Below are positions 1 through 8,103 of a stretch of DNA of 16,600 nt, one piece after another. The DNA lies in contig JAAUPC010000029.1 in NCBI GenBank assembly GCA_012036325.1, positions 1 to 16,600 on the forward strand, read 5' to 3'. The notes beneath the pieces were generated by a model, which did not search any database, was not told where the DNA came from, and was given only the letters and a program-made list of their open reading frames with translations. Source of the DNA: Paracoccaceae bacterium. Its GTDB lineage: Bacteria > Pseudomonadota > Alphaproteobacteria > Rhodobacterales > Rhodobacteraceae. A program made the translations under genes and the position numbers. Each line of letters opens with the position of its first letter. The stretch's first letter is position 1.

Positions 1-853
1 GGGACAGTGCCGCCTTGGCGTCATCCGCCTCCAGCAAGGCGGTTGCCGGTGCCGCCAGCGTATCGGGCAAGGCCAGCGCCAAAGCTCCACGCAACGCGGC
101 CAGCACAGTTGCGGCTTGGTCGGCTGGCAATGCCGCCGCTGGCACCAAAGGCGATGGCCGCCGGTCGGCCAGCCACGCCTCAACCAGGTTGGTATGCTCC
201 ACGATCCGGTCATAACTCGCCTTCGCGTCCGGCCCCCAGGCGAAGTGGCCGTGGTTGACCAACAAAAGTCCCTCCGCCCCTGGGTTCCGATCAAACGCCT
301 CCGCCGCTGCCTTGGCCAAAGCAAAGCCTGGCATGACGTAAGGCACCAGCGTCAGACGGTCCCCGAACAACTCCCGCGTAGCCGCAGCCACTTCGGGCAG
401 GTTGGCCAGCACTAGAAACGCCGTCGCATGGGTGTGGTCCACATATTTGTGCGGAATCCAGGCGTGCAGCAGGGTTTCCACCGACGGATTCGGTGCTGAA
501 GGGTCCAGCAGGTTCAACCGCTGCACCGCCACCATCGCCTCATCGCTTAACGCCGCCAGCCCGCGCAGCCGCATCAAGGGTTCCATCCGCACGGCGGGCA
601 GGCCCTTCGCCTCAATCACTTCAAGATCCCAGCCCGATCCTTTGATATGCAGCACATCCACCGCATCGCCGAAGATATCCACCGCCTGGGATTTCAGCGA
701 GGTGTTGCCCCCGCCATGCATCACCAGATCCGGATCCCGCCCGATCAGCCGCGAGGTCAGCACCCGCAGCGCCAGTTCCCGCGCCAGGGGGTCAGCGCCA
801 GCCGCGTCCTGCATCGCCTTGGCCTCAGCGTCCGTCCAGAGATTGGCGATCAT
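1..853 (-). CDS. Class II aldolase, N-terminal part of a probable aldolase/short-chain dehydrogenase fusion (partial)
   Basis: Zinc-dependent aldolase that splits a ketose 1-phosphate into DHAP and an aldehyde. The visible 284 residues contain the phosphate-binding HGGGNTS (46-52), a conserved stretch with E126, the zinc ligands in DHTHA (H140, H142) and the third ligand in NHG (H201). The opening and the KGSGWDL stretch (71-77) match the bifunctional aldolase/dehydrogenase family (YuxG or RhaD type, roughly 700 residues). In that family a C-terminal dehydrogenase oxidises the aldehyde product; here that half lies outside the window and is inferred only. The start is the ATG at 853, preceded by AGGAG. 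The gene is divergent from the SorC regulator and lies on the far side of it from mtnA and mtnK. Family members act on rhamnulose 1-phosphate, but these neighbours point to methylthioribulose 1-phosphate or 5-deoxyribulose 1-phosphate. The family is secure; the substrate is inferred. Confidence 0.88.
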   Translation of the reverse strand, partial: MIANLWTDAEAKAMQDAAGADPLARELALRVLTSRLIGRDPDLVMHGGGNTSLKSQAVDIFGDAVDVLHIKGSGWDLEVIEAKGLPAVRMEPLMRLRGLAALSDEAMVAVQRLNLLDPSAPNPSVETLLHAWIPHKYVDHTHATAFLVLANLPEVAAATRELFGDRLTLVPYVMPGFALAKAAAEAFDRNPGAEGLLLVNHGHFAWGPDAKASYDRIVEHTNLVEAWLADRRPSPLVPAAALPADQAATVLAALRGALALALPDTLAAPATALLEADDAKAALS

Positions 854-899
854 CAGGGTCTCCTGCTATGTCTGGGCGAGGCAAGCGCCGCACTTGGCT

Positions 900-928
900 T
901 TTTTACTTTTGTCAATTACCTTTGTCAA
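900..928 (-). promoter_or_regulatory. Candidate promoter of the aldolase gene
   Basis: Read on the minus strand, TTGACA (928-923) is followed after 17 bases by TAAAAA (905-900), a fair sigma-70-like pair about 45 bases upstream of the aldolase ATG. The -35 hexamer is itself one of the TTGACA/TGTCAA elements described in the operator entry, so a bound regulator would cover it. This is pattern evidence only. Confidence 0.4.
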
Positions 929-935
929 AGGTCAA
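907..935. promoter_or_regulatory. Candidate operator between aldolase and SorC regulator genes
   Basis: The 108-base divergent gap contains TTTGTCAA twice as direct repeats (908-915 and 921-928), followed by a degenerate GGTCAA (930-935). The second copy sits in an odd-centred perfect palindrome, CCTTTG-T-CAAAGG (919-931). The same TGTCAA/TTGACA half-site forms the inverted repeat between mtnK and the ABC transporter. The adjacent SorC-family gene is the natural candidate to bind both, which would also make it autoregulatory. Binding is inferred. Confidence 0.5.
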
Positions 936-961
936 GCGCAGGTCTGTAACTGGGGTCCGGC

Positions 962-1930
962 ATGAACGGAATGACGCGGCGGCGCAATCTGGCGCAGGTA
1001 AGCGGTGAAAATGCGGTCATTCAGGTGGCCTGGATGTACTATCAGGATGGCCGCAACCAGCAGGACATCGCCGAGGCTTTGGGCATTTCCCGCGCCACGG
1101 TCGTCAACTACCTGCAAGAGGCGCGGGAAAAGGGGCTGATCCGCATCACCCTTGCCGCGCCCGCCTTTACCACCCACCGCTTGGCGTTGGAGCTTTCCGA
1201 CCGTTTCGGCCTGCGCGGGGCCTATGTGATCCCGGATGAAGGCACGACGAACGAAGAGGCCTTCCAGCGCATCGTGCGCGGGGCGGCGAACTGGCTTCTG
1301 GACCTGATCGCCCCCGGTGACCGGCTTGGCGTGGCCTGGGGCCGCACCGTCTATGAACTGGCGGAAATCGTTGAGGCGCGGGCGGTGGAGGATTTGACCG
1401 TGCTGCAACTCGTCGGCTCCATGGCCACGCCCTACGGCTTTACGGCCGAAGCGTGCTCCACCCGCCTTGCCCAACGCCTTGGCGCGCGGTGCCTCAACCT
1501 GCACGCCCCGGCGATCCTCAGCCGGGCGGCCCTTGCGGCGGAACTGCGGGAAGAGCCGATCCTGAAAACCCAACTGGATCAGCTTGAGACGGTCAACAAA
1601 CTCCTCTTTTCCGTCGGCACGGCCACGGCGGACAGCCATATCGTCCTCAGCGGCCTTGCCACGCGCGAGGATCTGGATTGGAACGTCGCCCAAGGGGCCG
1701 TCGGCGTCATCTGCGGGCGGTTCGTCGACAAGGACGGCCAGCAGCTTCCCGGCCCGATGGAAGAGCGGATGATCGGCATCCCGCTTCCCCGCCTTGTGGG
1801 GCTGGAGATGGGGATCCTCGTCACCCCCGGCCTTGACAAGGTCGAAGCCACCCGCGCCGCGATCCGGGGCGGCTATGTTACCCATCTGGTCACAGGCAGC
1901 ACGGTGGCCGAGGCGCTTTTGATCCCCTGA
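962..1930 (+). CDS. SorC-family sugar-responsive transcriptional regulator
   Basis: A 322-residue DNA-binding regulator. Residues about 20-62 form an N-terminal helix-turn-helix, with the recognition part around QDIAEALGISRATV. The rest is the SorC/DeoR-type effector domain (sugar-binding domain of the CggR/DeoR-like superfamily), which usually binds a phosphorylated sugar. Length and layout are typical of SorC proteins. The start at 962 lacks a strong ribosome site; the ATG at 971 is an alternative. The gene is divergent from the aldolase and converges on mtnA with a 5-base gap. The likely inducer is a pathway phosphate such as MTR 1-phosphate or the matching ribulose 1-phosphate, and the likely targets are the TGTCAA elements in the two divergent promoter regions. 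The family is confident; effector and targets are inferred. Confidence 0.88.
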   Translation: MNGMTRRRNLAQVSGENAVIQVAWMYYQDGRNQQDIAEALGISRATVVNYLQEAREKGLIRITLAAPAFTTHRLALELSDRFGLRGAYVIPDEGTTNEEAFQRIVRGAANWLLDLIAPGDRLGVAWGRTVYELAEIVEARAVEDLTVLQLVGSMATPYGFTAEACSTRLAQRLGARCLNLHAPAILSRAALAAELREEPILKTQLDQLETVNKLLFSVGTATADSHIVLSGLATREDLDWNVAQGAVGVICGRFVDKDGQQLPGPMEERMIGIPLPRLVGLEMGILVTPGLDKVEATRAAIRGGYVTHLVTGSTVAEALLIP

Positions 1931-1935
1931 GGGCG

Positions 1936-3036
1936 TCATCCCCCGACAGCGGCCTTCAGGTCCGGGAACATCGCCCCCATTCCAGCTTCGGTCGCCGGGC
2001 AAAGCCCACGTTCTGTGAGCAACCCCGTCACCAGTTCCGCCGGGGTCACGTCAAAAGCCGGGTTCCGCGCACCGGTCCCGTCGGGGGAAATCTGGACACT
2101 TTCAATCCGCCCATCCTTGGTACGGCCCTGCACCAGCGTGACCTCCGCCCCGTTCCGCTCCTCAATCGGGATCCCGCGCACGCCGTCATGCACCCGCCAG
2201 TCGATGGTGGGCGAGGGTAGCGCCACATAGAACGGCACGCCATTCGCGCGCGCGGCCAGCGCCTTCAGATAGGTGCCGATCTTGTTGCACACATCCCCCC
2301 GAGCAGTTGTCCGGTCGGTGCCGACGATGACCATGTCCACCTCGCCATGCTGCATGAGGTGCCCACCGGCGTTGTCGACGATAAGGTCATGGGGGATGCC
2401 GTGGCTGTTCAACTCCCACGCGGTAAGCTGCGCGCCTTGGTTGCGGGGGCGGGTTTCATCGACAAAGACATGTACCGGAATGCCTGCCGCATCGGCGTGG
2501 TATATCGGGCTGGTCGCGGTGCCCCAGTCCACGGTCGCAAGCCAGCCCGCATTGCAATGGGTCAGGATGTTCACCGGCCCCGACTTCCGCGCCGAGATCG
2601 CCTTGATGATCTCCAGCCCATGCAGGCCAATCTGGCGGTTGATCTCCACATCCTCATCGCAGATTTCCGCTGCCCGTTTCGCCGCAGCCGCGGCCCGCAT
2701 CACAGGCGGCAGGGGCGAGAGCACCCGCCGCATCTCATCCAAAGCCCAGCGCAGGTTGATCGCGGTGGGGCGAGTGTCGTGCAGGACCTCCCACGTCTCC
2801 GCCAGGGACGCGTCAGAGGGGTCCTTCGCCATCTGCACCGCCATCCCCCAGGCCGCCGTGGCGCCGATCAGGGGCGCACCCCGCACCCACATGTCGCGGA
2901 TCGCGGTGGCAAACTCGGCACGGGTCCGCAGGGGGACGATGCGAAAGTCATGCGGCAGCCAGCGCTGGTCAATCACCTGCACCACGCCATCTGCATCCTG
3001 CCAGATGGTGCGGAAGGGGGTTCCGTCGATCTTCAC
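1936..3036 (-). CDS. mtnA: S-methyl-5-thioribose-1-phosphate isomerase
   Basis: Converts 5-methylthioribose 1-phosphate to 5-methylthioribulose 1-phosphate; homologues also act on 5-deoxyribose 1-phosphate. The 366-residue protein has the substrate-loop WVRGAPLIG (50-58), the catalytic cysteine in THCNAG (C161), the catalytic aspartate in VGTDR (D241), NKIGTYLKA and SPTID, followed by IPIEER. I chose the GTG at 3036 because family homology begins there, a GGAGG lies upstream, and it overlaps the mtnK stop as GTGA. The open frame to 3150 would add unrelated residues inside mtnK. Canonical VGADR reads VGTDR here, a mild change next to the catalytic Asp. The gene is co-transcribed with mtnK. Confidence 0.95.
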   Translation of the reverse strand: MKIDGTPFRTIWQDADGVVQVIDQRWLPHDFRIVPLRTRAEFATAIRDMWVRGAPLIGATAAWGMAVQMAKDPSDASLAETWEVLHDTRPTAINLRWALDEMRRVLSPLPPVMRAAAAAKRAAEICDEDVEINRQIGLHGLEIIKAISARKSGPVNILTHCNAGWLATVDWGTATSPIYHADAAGIPVHVFVDETRPRNQGAQLTAWELNSHGIPHDLIVDNAGGHLMQHGEVDMVIVGTDRTTARGDVCNKIGTYLKALAARANGVPFYVALPSPTIDWRVHDGVRGIPIEERNGAEVTLVQGRTKDGRIESVQISPDGTGARNPAFDVTPAELVTGLLTERGLCPATEAGMGAMFPDLKAAVGG

Positions 3037-4298
3037 AGGTGATCCTCCGTGTTCATCCGCCGCGCCATCGCCGTCAGCGCCGTGATCCCCGGCATCGAAG
3101 CCGCCCCGACCATCAGCTGCCGCCCCATCGCCAGTGCCCGTGCCTCGCACGTCGCGCGGCGACCCTCATCTGCGATGCGCTCAAAGTCGGCGTTATGGGC
3201 GAGGCCGAGGATACGCCGGTGCATCTCCACCCCGCAGAAGCCGACCGTATCGACCCATATCCGCCCGATCACATCAGCCAGCGCCTGCTCGGACGCAAGC
3301 TGATGCCCCTGATCCTCATAAAGGCTCGCCTGATACAGGATTCCTCGCCGCTCCGTCCGCCAGAGGTGGGAGAGTTCGGCCACGAACGTCTCCCAAATCC
3401 CCTCCACCACCGACAAAAGCCAGTCCTGCTGGCCCGCCCGGTCACCGGGGCGGGCCTCATGCCCCGGCTGGCTGAGATGCGCCATCAGGAAGTTGGCGAT
3501 TAGCATGCCGACGTCAAAGCCGATGGGGCCATAGGTGGCAAATTCCGGGTCAATCACCCTGGCCTCGGTTTCCGTCACCATGATCGACCCGGTATGCAGA
3601 TCACCATGCAGCATCGTCTCAGCCCGACTGGTGAAAGCCATCTTCAGGTGCTGCGCCGCGACCTTCAGCGACAGGTCTGCACGCAACCGCGCGACTATGC
3701 CGTCCAGCCCCGGCGTGTGCCGGTTCATCGGCGCGTCGAAATAGGGGTCGGAGAAGACAAGGTTTTCCGTAATATCGCACAGCGCCACGTTGCCCGCGAA
3801 CATCGCAAGGTCGGCCTTCCGCGCCGCCGCCGTCATCGACAGGTCCGACCCCCGGAAGAGCGTCCGCGCGCAGAACTGGCCCAGCCGTTCCGCCAGACCC
3901 TCGACCCGCCGCCCCTCCACCAGCGCGTGGCGCAGGATGACGTGGGGCGTCAGATACTCCATCACCACAATCGCCTGCACCTCATCGAAATGCCAGACCG
4001 ATGGGACAGCCCCCGGATCCCGCGCCTCTTGCCGGATCAGGGCGTTGTATTCAAAGAACGACCGGCTCAGCGGCAGGGGCCAGCTTTCCCCCACCAACCG
4101 CACATAAGGCAGCGCCTGTTTCACCACCGCCGACCCGGCCGATCCGGTGACGATGAACACCAGGTTCAGGTTGCCATCCCCCACCTCACGCACCTGCCAA
4201 CTGGCGGCGGGGCCCACCCGGTCCCGCAGGATGGCAAGCCCCCCCAGCCGATCCGGCAGCGTTGCCGGTGACAGCGCTGCATAGCCTTGCGCGGTCAT
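3033..4298 (-). CDS. mtnK: S-methyl-5-thioribose kinase
   Basis: Phosphorylates free 5-methylthioribose at C1 with ATP. The 421-residue cytoplasmic protein has the protein-kinase-like fold: a glycine-rich loop VGDGNLN (39-45), the ATP-binding lysine in VVK (K60), the catalytic HGDLH (231-235), and the metal-binding DPEFA (250-254), where MtnK proteins have DxE instead of DFG. FFEYNAL and YGPIGFDVG also fit the family. Length is usual. The ATG at 4298 has GGGAGGA just upstream. It heads a two-gene unit with mtnA (4-base overlap) and faces the transporter operon across a palindromic operator. No mtnP nucleoside phosphorylase is present, so the kinase suggests that the free sugar, imported or made by a nucleosidase, is the substrate. 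5-Deoxyribose is a possible alternative. Confidence 0.95.
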   Translation of the reverse strand: MTAQGYAALSPATLPDRLGGLAILRDRVGPAASWQVREVGDGNLNLVFIVTGSAGSAVVKQALPYVRLVGESWPLPLSRSFFEYNALIRQEARDPGAVPSVWHFDEVQAIVVMEYLTPHVILRHALVEGRRVEGLAERLGQFCARTLFRGSDLSMTAAARKADLAMFAGNVALCDITENLVFSDPYFDAPMNRHTPGLDGIVARLRADLSLKVAAQHLKMAFTSRAETMLHGDLHTGSIMVTETEARVIDPEFATYGPIGFDVGMLIANFLMAHLSQPGHEARPGDRAGQQDWLLSVVEGIWETFVAELSHLWRTERRGILYQASLYEDQGHQLASEQALADVIGRIWVDTVGFCGVEMHRRILGLAHNADFERIADEGRRATCEARALAMGRQLMVGAASMPGITALTAMARRMNTEDHL

Positions 4299-4347
4299 CT
4301 GATCCTCCCTGATCCTTCTCTTGGGGAAAGGATTTCCAAAAATATGG

Positions 4348-4373
4348 CATATGTCAAATTATATTGACAAATG
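4348..4373. promoter_or_regulatory. Palindromic operator with back-to-back -35 elements between mtnK and the ABC transporter
   Basis: The inverted repeat CATATGTCAA-N6-TTGACAAATG matches at 9 of 10 positions per arm. Each arm contains TTGACA, readable as a -35 element on its own strand (4364-4369 plus; 4357-4352 minus), so the site could control both divergent promoters. The -10 regions are poor on both sides. The TGTCAA half-site recurs in the aldolase/SorC gap. The surrounding gap (4299-4413) is unusually A+T-rich for this genome and also holds a small GGAAA/TTTCC repeat (4325-4337). Confidence 0.6.
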
Positions 4374-4413
4374 ATGATCGGCAGATAGCGTATGGGCTGG
4401 GGAGCGAGGATCA

Positions 4414-5931
4414 ATGACACGCCAGGCCATCACCATCCGGGGGCTGACCAAGGCTTTTGGCCGCAATGCCGTCTTGCGCGGCGTTGATCTGGACCTGCCA
4501 GCGGGCCAGGTGACCGTGCTGATGGGTGCGAATGGCGCGGGGAAATCCACGCTGGTCAAGGTTCTCTGCGGCGTGCACCGGGCCGATGCCGGGCAGGTGC
4601 TCTTGGACGACAAACCCTTCGCCCCCGAAGGCCCGGCGCAGGCGCTGCGGTCGGGGGTGGTGACGGTTCACCAGAACATCAATGACGGCGTGGTGCCGGG
4701 GCTTGATGTGGCCTCGAACCTCCTCCTCGACTCGCTGGCTGAAGGTGGCAGCCTCTTCCTGAACGCCCGCCGCATGCGGGAAGACGCCCGCCGCATCGCC
4801 GCCGCCGTGGGGCTAGAGGTTGACGTGACCCGCCCCGTCGCTGGCCTGCCCTTGGCCGACCGTCAGCTTGTCGCCATCGCCCGCGCCATGGCCCACAAGC
4901 CGCGCCTCTTGATCCTGGATGAACCCACCTCCTCCCTGTCGATGGCCGAAGCGCAGCGCCTGTTCACGCTGATTGACCGGCTCCGCGCCGATGGGGTGGC
5001 GATCCTGTATATCTCGCACCGCATGTCCGACATTCGCCGTCTGGCGGACCGCATCATCTCCATGCGCGATGGTCAGGTATCGGGCCTTTTCGACAGCGCG
5101 CCCTTGGACTACTCCGCCGCCGTCCGCGCCATGCTGGGGCATGAGATTACCGAGGTGGACATTACCATCCCGCCCCCCGGCCCGGTCATGCTGCAAGCGA
5201 CTGGCCTGCAACTGAAGCCCGAAGCGCTGCCCTTCGACCTGAGCTTGCGCGCGAATGAGGTGGTGGCGATCACCGGCCTCGTCGGCTCCGGCAAATCCGC
5301 CCTCGCCTCGGTCCTCTTCGGGCTGGAAGCGCCGGTTGCAGGCCGCCTGACCCTGAACGGCACCCCCTACCGCCCCGCCAACCCCGCGCAGGCCGTGGCC
5401 TCTGGCGTCTTCCTTGCGGCAAAGGACCGGCTGATCAACGCCGTGATCCCGGCCTTCGACATTCAGTCCAACCTCAGCCTGCCCTTCACCGCCAACCACT
5501 CCGGCCCGCTTGGCTTGATCCGCCGCGCGACTGAGCGCGCCGCCGCCACCCGCAGCATTCAGGCGATGGGCGTCATCTGCCAAGGCCCGCGCGATGGCAT
5601 CCTCACCCTCTCTGGTGGGAACCAGCAAAAGGTGGTCGTCGGCCGCTGGATGTCCGAAGCCAGCCGCCTTCTGATCCTGGATGAACCCTTCCAGGGTGTC
5701 GACATCCAGGCCCGCCGCGACATTGGCCGCCGCATCCGTGACAGCGCCGCCACCCGCGCGACCCTCGTCCTGTGCGCCGAGATTGATGAGGCGCTGGAAG
5801 TCGCCGACCGCATCCTGGTGATGAGCGAACATACAATCGTCGGCGATCACCGGAATGAGGGGATCGACCTTGGCCGCCTGATGGCCGAGGTCGCGGGCAG
5901 CGTCGAAGACAGAATGGACATCCCGGCATGA
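4414..5931 (+). CDS. Ribose-type sugar ABC transporter, duplicated ATP-binding subunit
   Basis: ATPase of a carbohydrate-uptake (CUT2, RbsA-like) importer, 505 residues with two ABC modules. Module 1 has Walker A GANGAGKST (38-46) and Walker B LLILDE (165-170); its signature is degenerate (PLADRQ), as is usual for the first half of RbsA proteins. Module 2 has a variant P-loop GLVGSGKSA (288-296), a full LSGGNQQ signature (399-405) and ILDEP (421-425). The start ATG at 4414 follows GGGGAGCGAGGA. The stop overlaps the permease start as ATGA, so the two are translationally coupled. It is the first gene of the six-gene plus-strand set. Subfamily is certain; substrate is inferred from mtnK/mtnA to be MTR or a similar 5-substituted ribose. 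Confidence 0.94.
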   Translation: MTRQAITIRGLTKAFGRNAVLRGVDLDLPAGQVTVLMGANGAGKSTLVKVLCGVHRADAGQVLLDDKPFAPEGPAQALRSGVVTVHQNINDGVVPGLDVASNLLLDSLAEGGSLFLNARRMREDARRIAAAVGLEVDVTRPVAGLPLADRQLVAIARAMAHKPRLLILDEPTSSLSMAEAQRLFTLIDRLRADGVAILYISHRMSDIRRLADRIISMRDGQVSGLFDSAPLDYSAAVRAMLGHEITEVDITIPPPGPVMLQATGLQLKPEALPFDLSLRANEVVAITGLVGSGKSALASVLFGLEAPVAGRLTLNGTPYRPANPAQAVASGVFLAAKDRLINAVIPAFDIQSNLSLPFTANHSGPLGLIRRATERAAATRSIQAMGVICQGPRDGILTLSGGNQQKVVVGRWMSEASRLLILDEPFQGVDIQARRDIGRRIRDSAATRATLVLCAEIDEALEVADRILVMSEHTIVGDHRNEGIDLGRLMAEVAGSVEDRMDIPA

Positions 5932-6941
5932 AGACCTTTTCGCCCACCGAATTCGCCATTCGCTACGGCTTCCTGCTGCTGATGGCCGGGCTGATCCTGG
6001 TGTTCTCGGTCCTGAGACCGGCCTTCATGTCCCCGCAAAGTGCCGTGTTCATCCTCCAATCGGTGGCGATCACCGGCATCCTGGCGCTGGGCGTCACCGC
6101 CACGCTGGTGGTGGACGGGTTTGACCTTTCCATCGGCGCGGTGGCCACCTCGTCCTTGATGCTGTCGGCCTATGTGATGGTGGTCTGGGAAATGGGCGCG
6201 GTGGCCGCCGTCCTGTTGTGCCTTGCGATGGGCGCGGTTGTGGGGCTGATCAACGGGCTGTTGATCGTCAAGATGAAGGTGCCCGACCTTCTGGCCACGC
6301 TGGGGATGATGTTCCTGCTAGTGGGGTTGCAGCGCATCCCGACCGAAGGCAACTCCATCTCCACCGGCATGGTCCTCAGCGACGGGACCAACGCAACGGG
6401 CAGCTTTTCCGAAGGCTTCCTGATGCTGGGCCGCCACCGGATTGATTTCATCCTGCCCGATCTGGTGCCGCTGTCGGTGGTCTTCCTGATCCTGATCGCC
6501 GTGCTGGTCTGGGGCTTTCTGGAACTCACCCGGCATGGCCGCGTGATGTATGCCATCGGCTCGAACGCCCAAGCTGCAAGGCTGGCGGGGATCAATGTCG
6601 CGGGCTACCGGGTCCTGGCCTACATGATCTCAGGCGTTCTCGCTTCGGTCGGGGGGATCCTCCTCTCGGCGCGGCTGGGGCGGGGTGACGTCGCCTCGGG
6701 CAACAACCTCCTCCTCGATGCCGTCGCCGCCGCACTGATCGGCTTTGCCGTCCTGGGTGCCGCCAAGCCCAACGCCTTTGGCACCGCCATCGGGGCCTTG
6801 TTCGTCGGCATCCTCTTGCAGGGTCTGACGATGCTGAACGCCCCCTATTACACGCAGGATTTCATCAAGGGCGCGGTGCTTGTCGTCGCCCTTGTCTTCA
6901 CCTTCGCGCTCTCTGGCCGTGTTGGCCGGGGGCGCGGCTGA
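5928..6941 (+). CDS. Ribose-type sugar ABC transporter, permease
   Basis: Inner-membrane permease of the RbsC/BPD_transp_2 family, 337 residues, with about eight to ten hydrophobic segments. The first spans residues about 14-29. The stretch around VVDGFDLSIG (61-70) corresponds to the conserved GGIDLSVG of RbsC proteins. A cytoplasmic loop with YAIGSNAQAARLAG fits the ATPase-contact region. It overlaps the ATPase gene by 4 bases and is followed by a 69-base gap before the binding-protein start. Only one permease gene is present, consistent with a homodimer in CUT2 importers. Confidence 0.94.
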   Translation: MKTFSPTEFAIRYGFLLLMAGLILVFSVLRPAFMSPQSAVFILQSVAITGILALGVTATLVVDGFDLSIGAVATSSLMLSAYVMVVWEMGAVAAVLLCLAMGAVVGLINGLLIVKMKVPDLLATLGMMFLLVGLQRIPTEGNSISTGMVLSDGTNATGSFSEGFLMLGRHRIDFILPDLVPLSVVFLILIAVLVWGFLELTRHGRVMYAIGSNAQAARLAGINVAGYRVLAYMISGVLASVGGILLSARLGRGDVASGNNLLLDAVAAALIGFAVLGAAKPNAFGTAIGALFVGILLQGLTMLNAPYYTQDFIKGAVLVVALVFTFALSGRVGRGRG

Positions 6942-7010
6942 CCACCCCGGCAGGACGCCCGCAGAAGCGCCCACGGACCCATGACGACCTTGGAGAAAAG
7001 GGAGGAACCA

Positions 7011-8048
7011 ATGATCTCCAGACGCAGTTTCGCAGCCCTCGTGACCAGCGTGGCTTTCATGCCCACGCTGACCCTAGCCCAAACCGCCCCCGCGCCGTTT
7101 GACAACCCGGGTGAGGTGAACATCGCCCTCGTCCGGTACCTTTCCACCGGTGACTTCTTCCAGGCCTACCTTTCGGGCGTGGAAAAGCAGTCCGCCGCCC
7201 TCGGCGTGAACCTGCAGGTCTTCGACAGCCGTCAGGACGCGGCCCTGCAGGCTGACATGGTGGATCAGGCCATCGCGCTTGGCGTGGATGGGATCATCAT
7301 CCAGCACGGCCTGACCGAATCGATGAAGGAAGCCGCCCAGCGCGCGGTGGATGCGGGGATCAAGGTCGTGGCTTTCGACGTGAACGTCGAAAACCCCGCC
7401 ATCCCGCAGGTCGAACAATCCGACGCCGCCCTGGCGCAACTGGCGCTGGATCAGGCGCTTGCCGATAACGGCACGGAATGGGTCGCGGGCTTCGTGCATG
7501 TGGCAGGCATCGCGCCCCTCGACCGCCGCGCCGCTGTCTGGGAAACGGTGAAGGCCGCCAATCCCGGCATCAACGAAGTCGCGATGTTCGGCACGCTCGA
7601 CAACCCGATCGCCAACTCTGTCGCCAACCAGGCGCGGTCGGTCTTGTCGGCCAACCCGAACATCCAGGTCATCTTCGCCCCCTATGACGAATTCGCCAAA
7701 GGCGTAAAGATCGCCGTGGATGAGGCGGGGATGTCGGGTCAAGTCTCGATCTATTCCGCCGACGTCTCCACCGCCGATATCGCGCTGATGCGTGAGGCCG
7801 GGTCGTCCTGGAAAGCCACCGCCGCCACCAACCCCGCCGTGGTGGGCGAGGTTTCGGTGCGCACGCTGGCCTTGCTGCTGGCAGGCGAGGACCCCGGCGC
7901 GTCGGTGATCGTCCCGCCAACGCTGATCACCCAAGCCATGCTGAATGACCTCAACATCACCAACATGGAAGAACTGGGCGCGAAACTCCCTGCCTTCGCC
8001 CATGCCGATGTGGCCATGGCCCCCTGGATGACGCTGCCGCCACGCTGA
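7011..8048 (+). CDS. Periplasmic sugar-binding protein of the ABC transporter
   Basis: Captures the sugar in the periplasm for the CUT2 importer. The 345-residue precursor belongs to the Peripla_BP_4 (RbsB-like) family. The N-terminus ISRRSFAALV followed by a hydrophobic run and LTLAQ looks like a signal peptide cleaved near residue 25; SRRSF resembles a twin-arginine motif, so Tat export is possible. GVDGIIIQHG and VVAFDVNVE are typical of the two-lobed fold. I chose the ATG at 7011 because GGAGGA lies 5 bases upstream and the signal peptide starts there; the in-frame ATG at 6981 would bury it. A 9-bp hairpin follows the stop. Ligand identity cannot be read from sequence. Confidence 0.93.
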   Translation: MISRRSFAALVTSVAFMPTLTLAQTAPAPFDNPGEVNIALVRYLSTGDFFQAYLSGVEKQSAALGVNLQVFDSRQDAALQADMVDQAIALGVDGIIIQHGLTESMKEAAQRAVDAGIKVVAFDVNVENPAIPQVEQSDAALAQLALDQALADNGTEWVAGFVHVAGIAPLDRRAAVWETVKAANPGINEVAMFGTLDNPIANSVANQARSVLSANPNIQVIFAPYDEFAKGVKIAVDEAGMSGQVSIYSADVSTADIALMREAGSSWKATAATNPAVVGEVSVRTLALLLAGEDPGASVIVPPTLITQAMLNDLNITNMEELGAKLPAFAHADVAMAPWMTLPPR

Positions 8049-8056
8049 CCCAAATC

Positions 8057-8080
8057 GGTGGGCCGTCCACGCGGCCCACC
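8057..8080 (+). other. Intercistronic hairpin after the binding-protein gene
   Basis: GGTGGGCCG (8057-8065) and CGGCCCACC (8072-8080) form a perfect 9-bp stem with a 6-base loop, starting 9 bases after the stop codon. No T-run follows, so it is probably not a full terminator. Such hairpins after binding-protein genes commonly protect the upstream mRNA or partially stop transcription, giving more binding protein than downstream products. Confidence 0.55.
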
Positions 8081-8103
8081 GCACCACCAGACAGGAGCCG
8101 CCC

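Noticed and set aside
854..961. Riboswitch (for example SAM type) ahead of the aldolase or regulator
   Set aside because: The gap is short and explained by promoter and operator elements; no recognisable aptamer was seen. The same holds for 4299-4413.
1..1930. L-rhamnose utilisation genes, from the RhaD-like aldolase
   Set aside because: No rhamnose isomerase, rhamnulokinase or mutarotase is visible, and the linked isomerase and kinase are MtnA and MtnK.
3037..3150. Longer MtnA with start at 3150
   Set aside because: The extra residues come from within mtnK and do not resemble MtnA; the GTG at 3036 has GGAGG upstream and a GTGA overlap.
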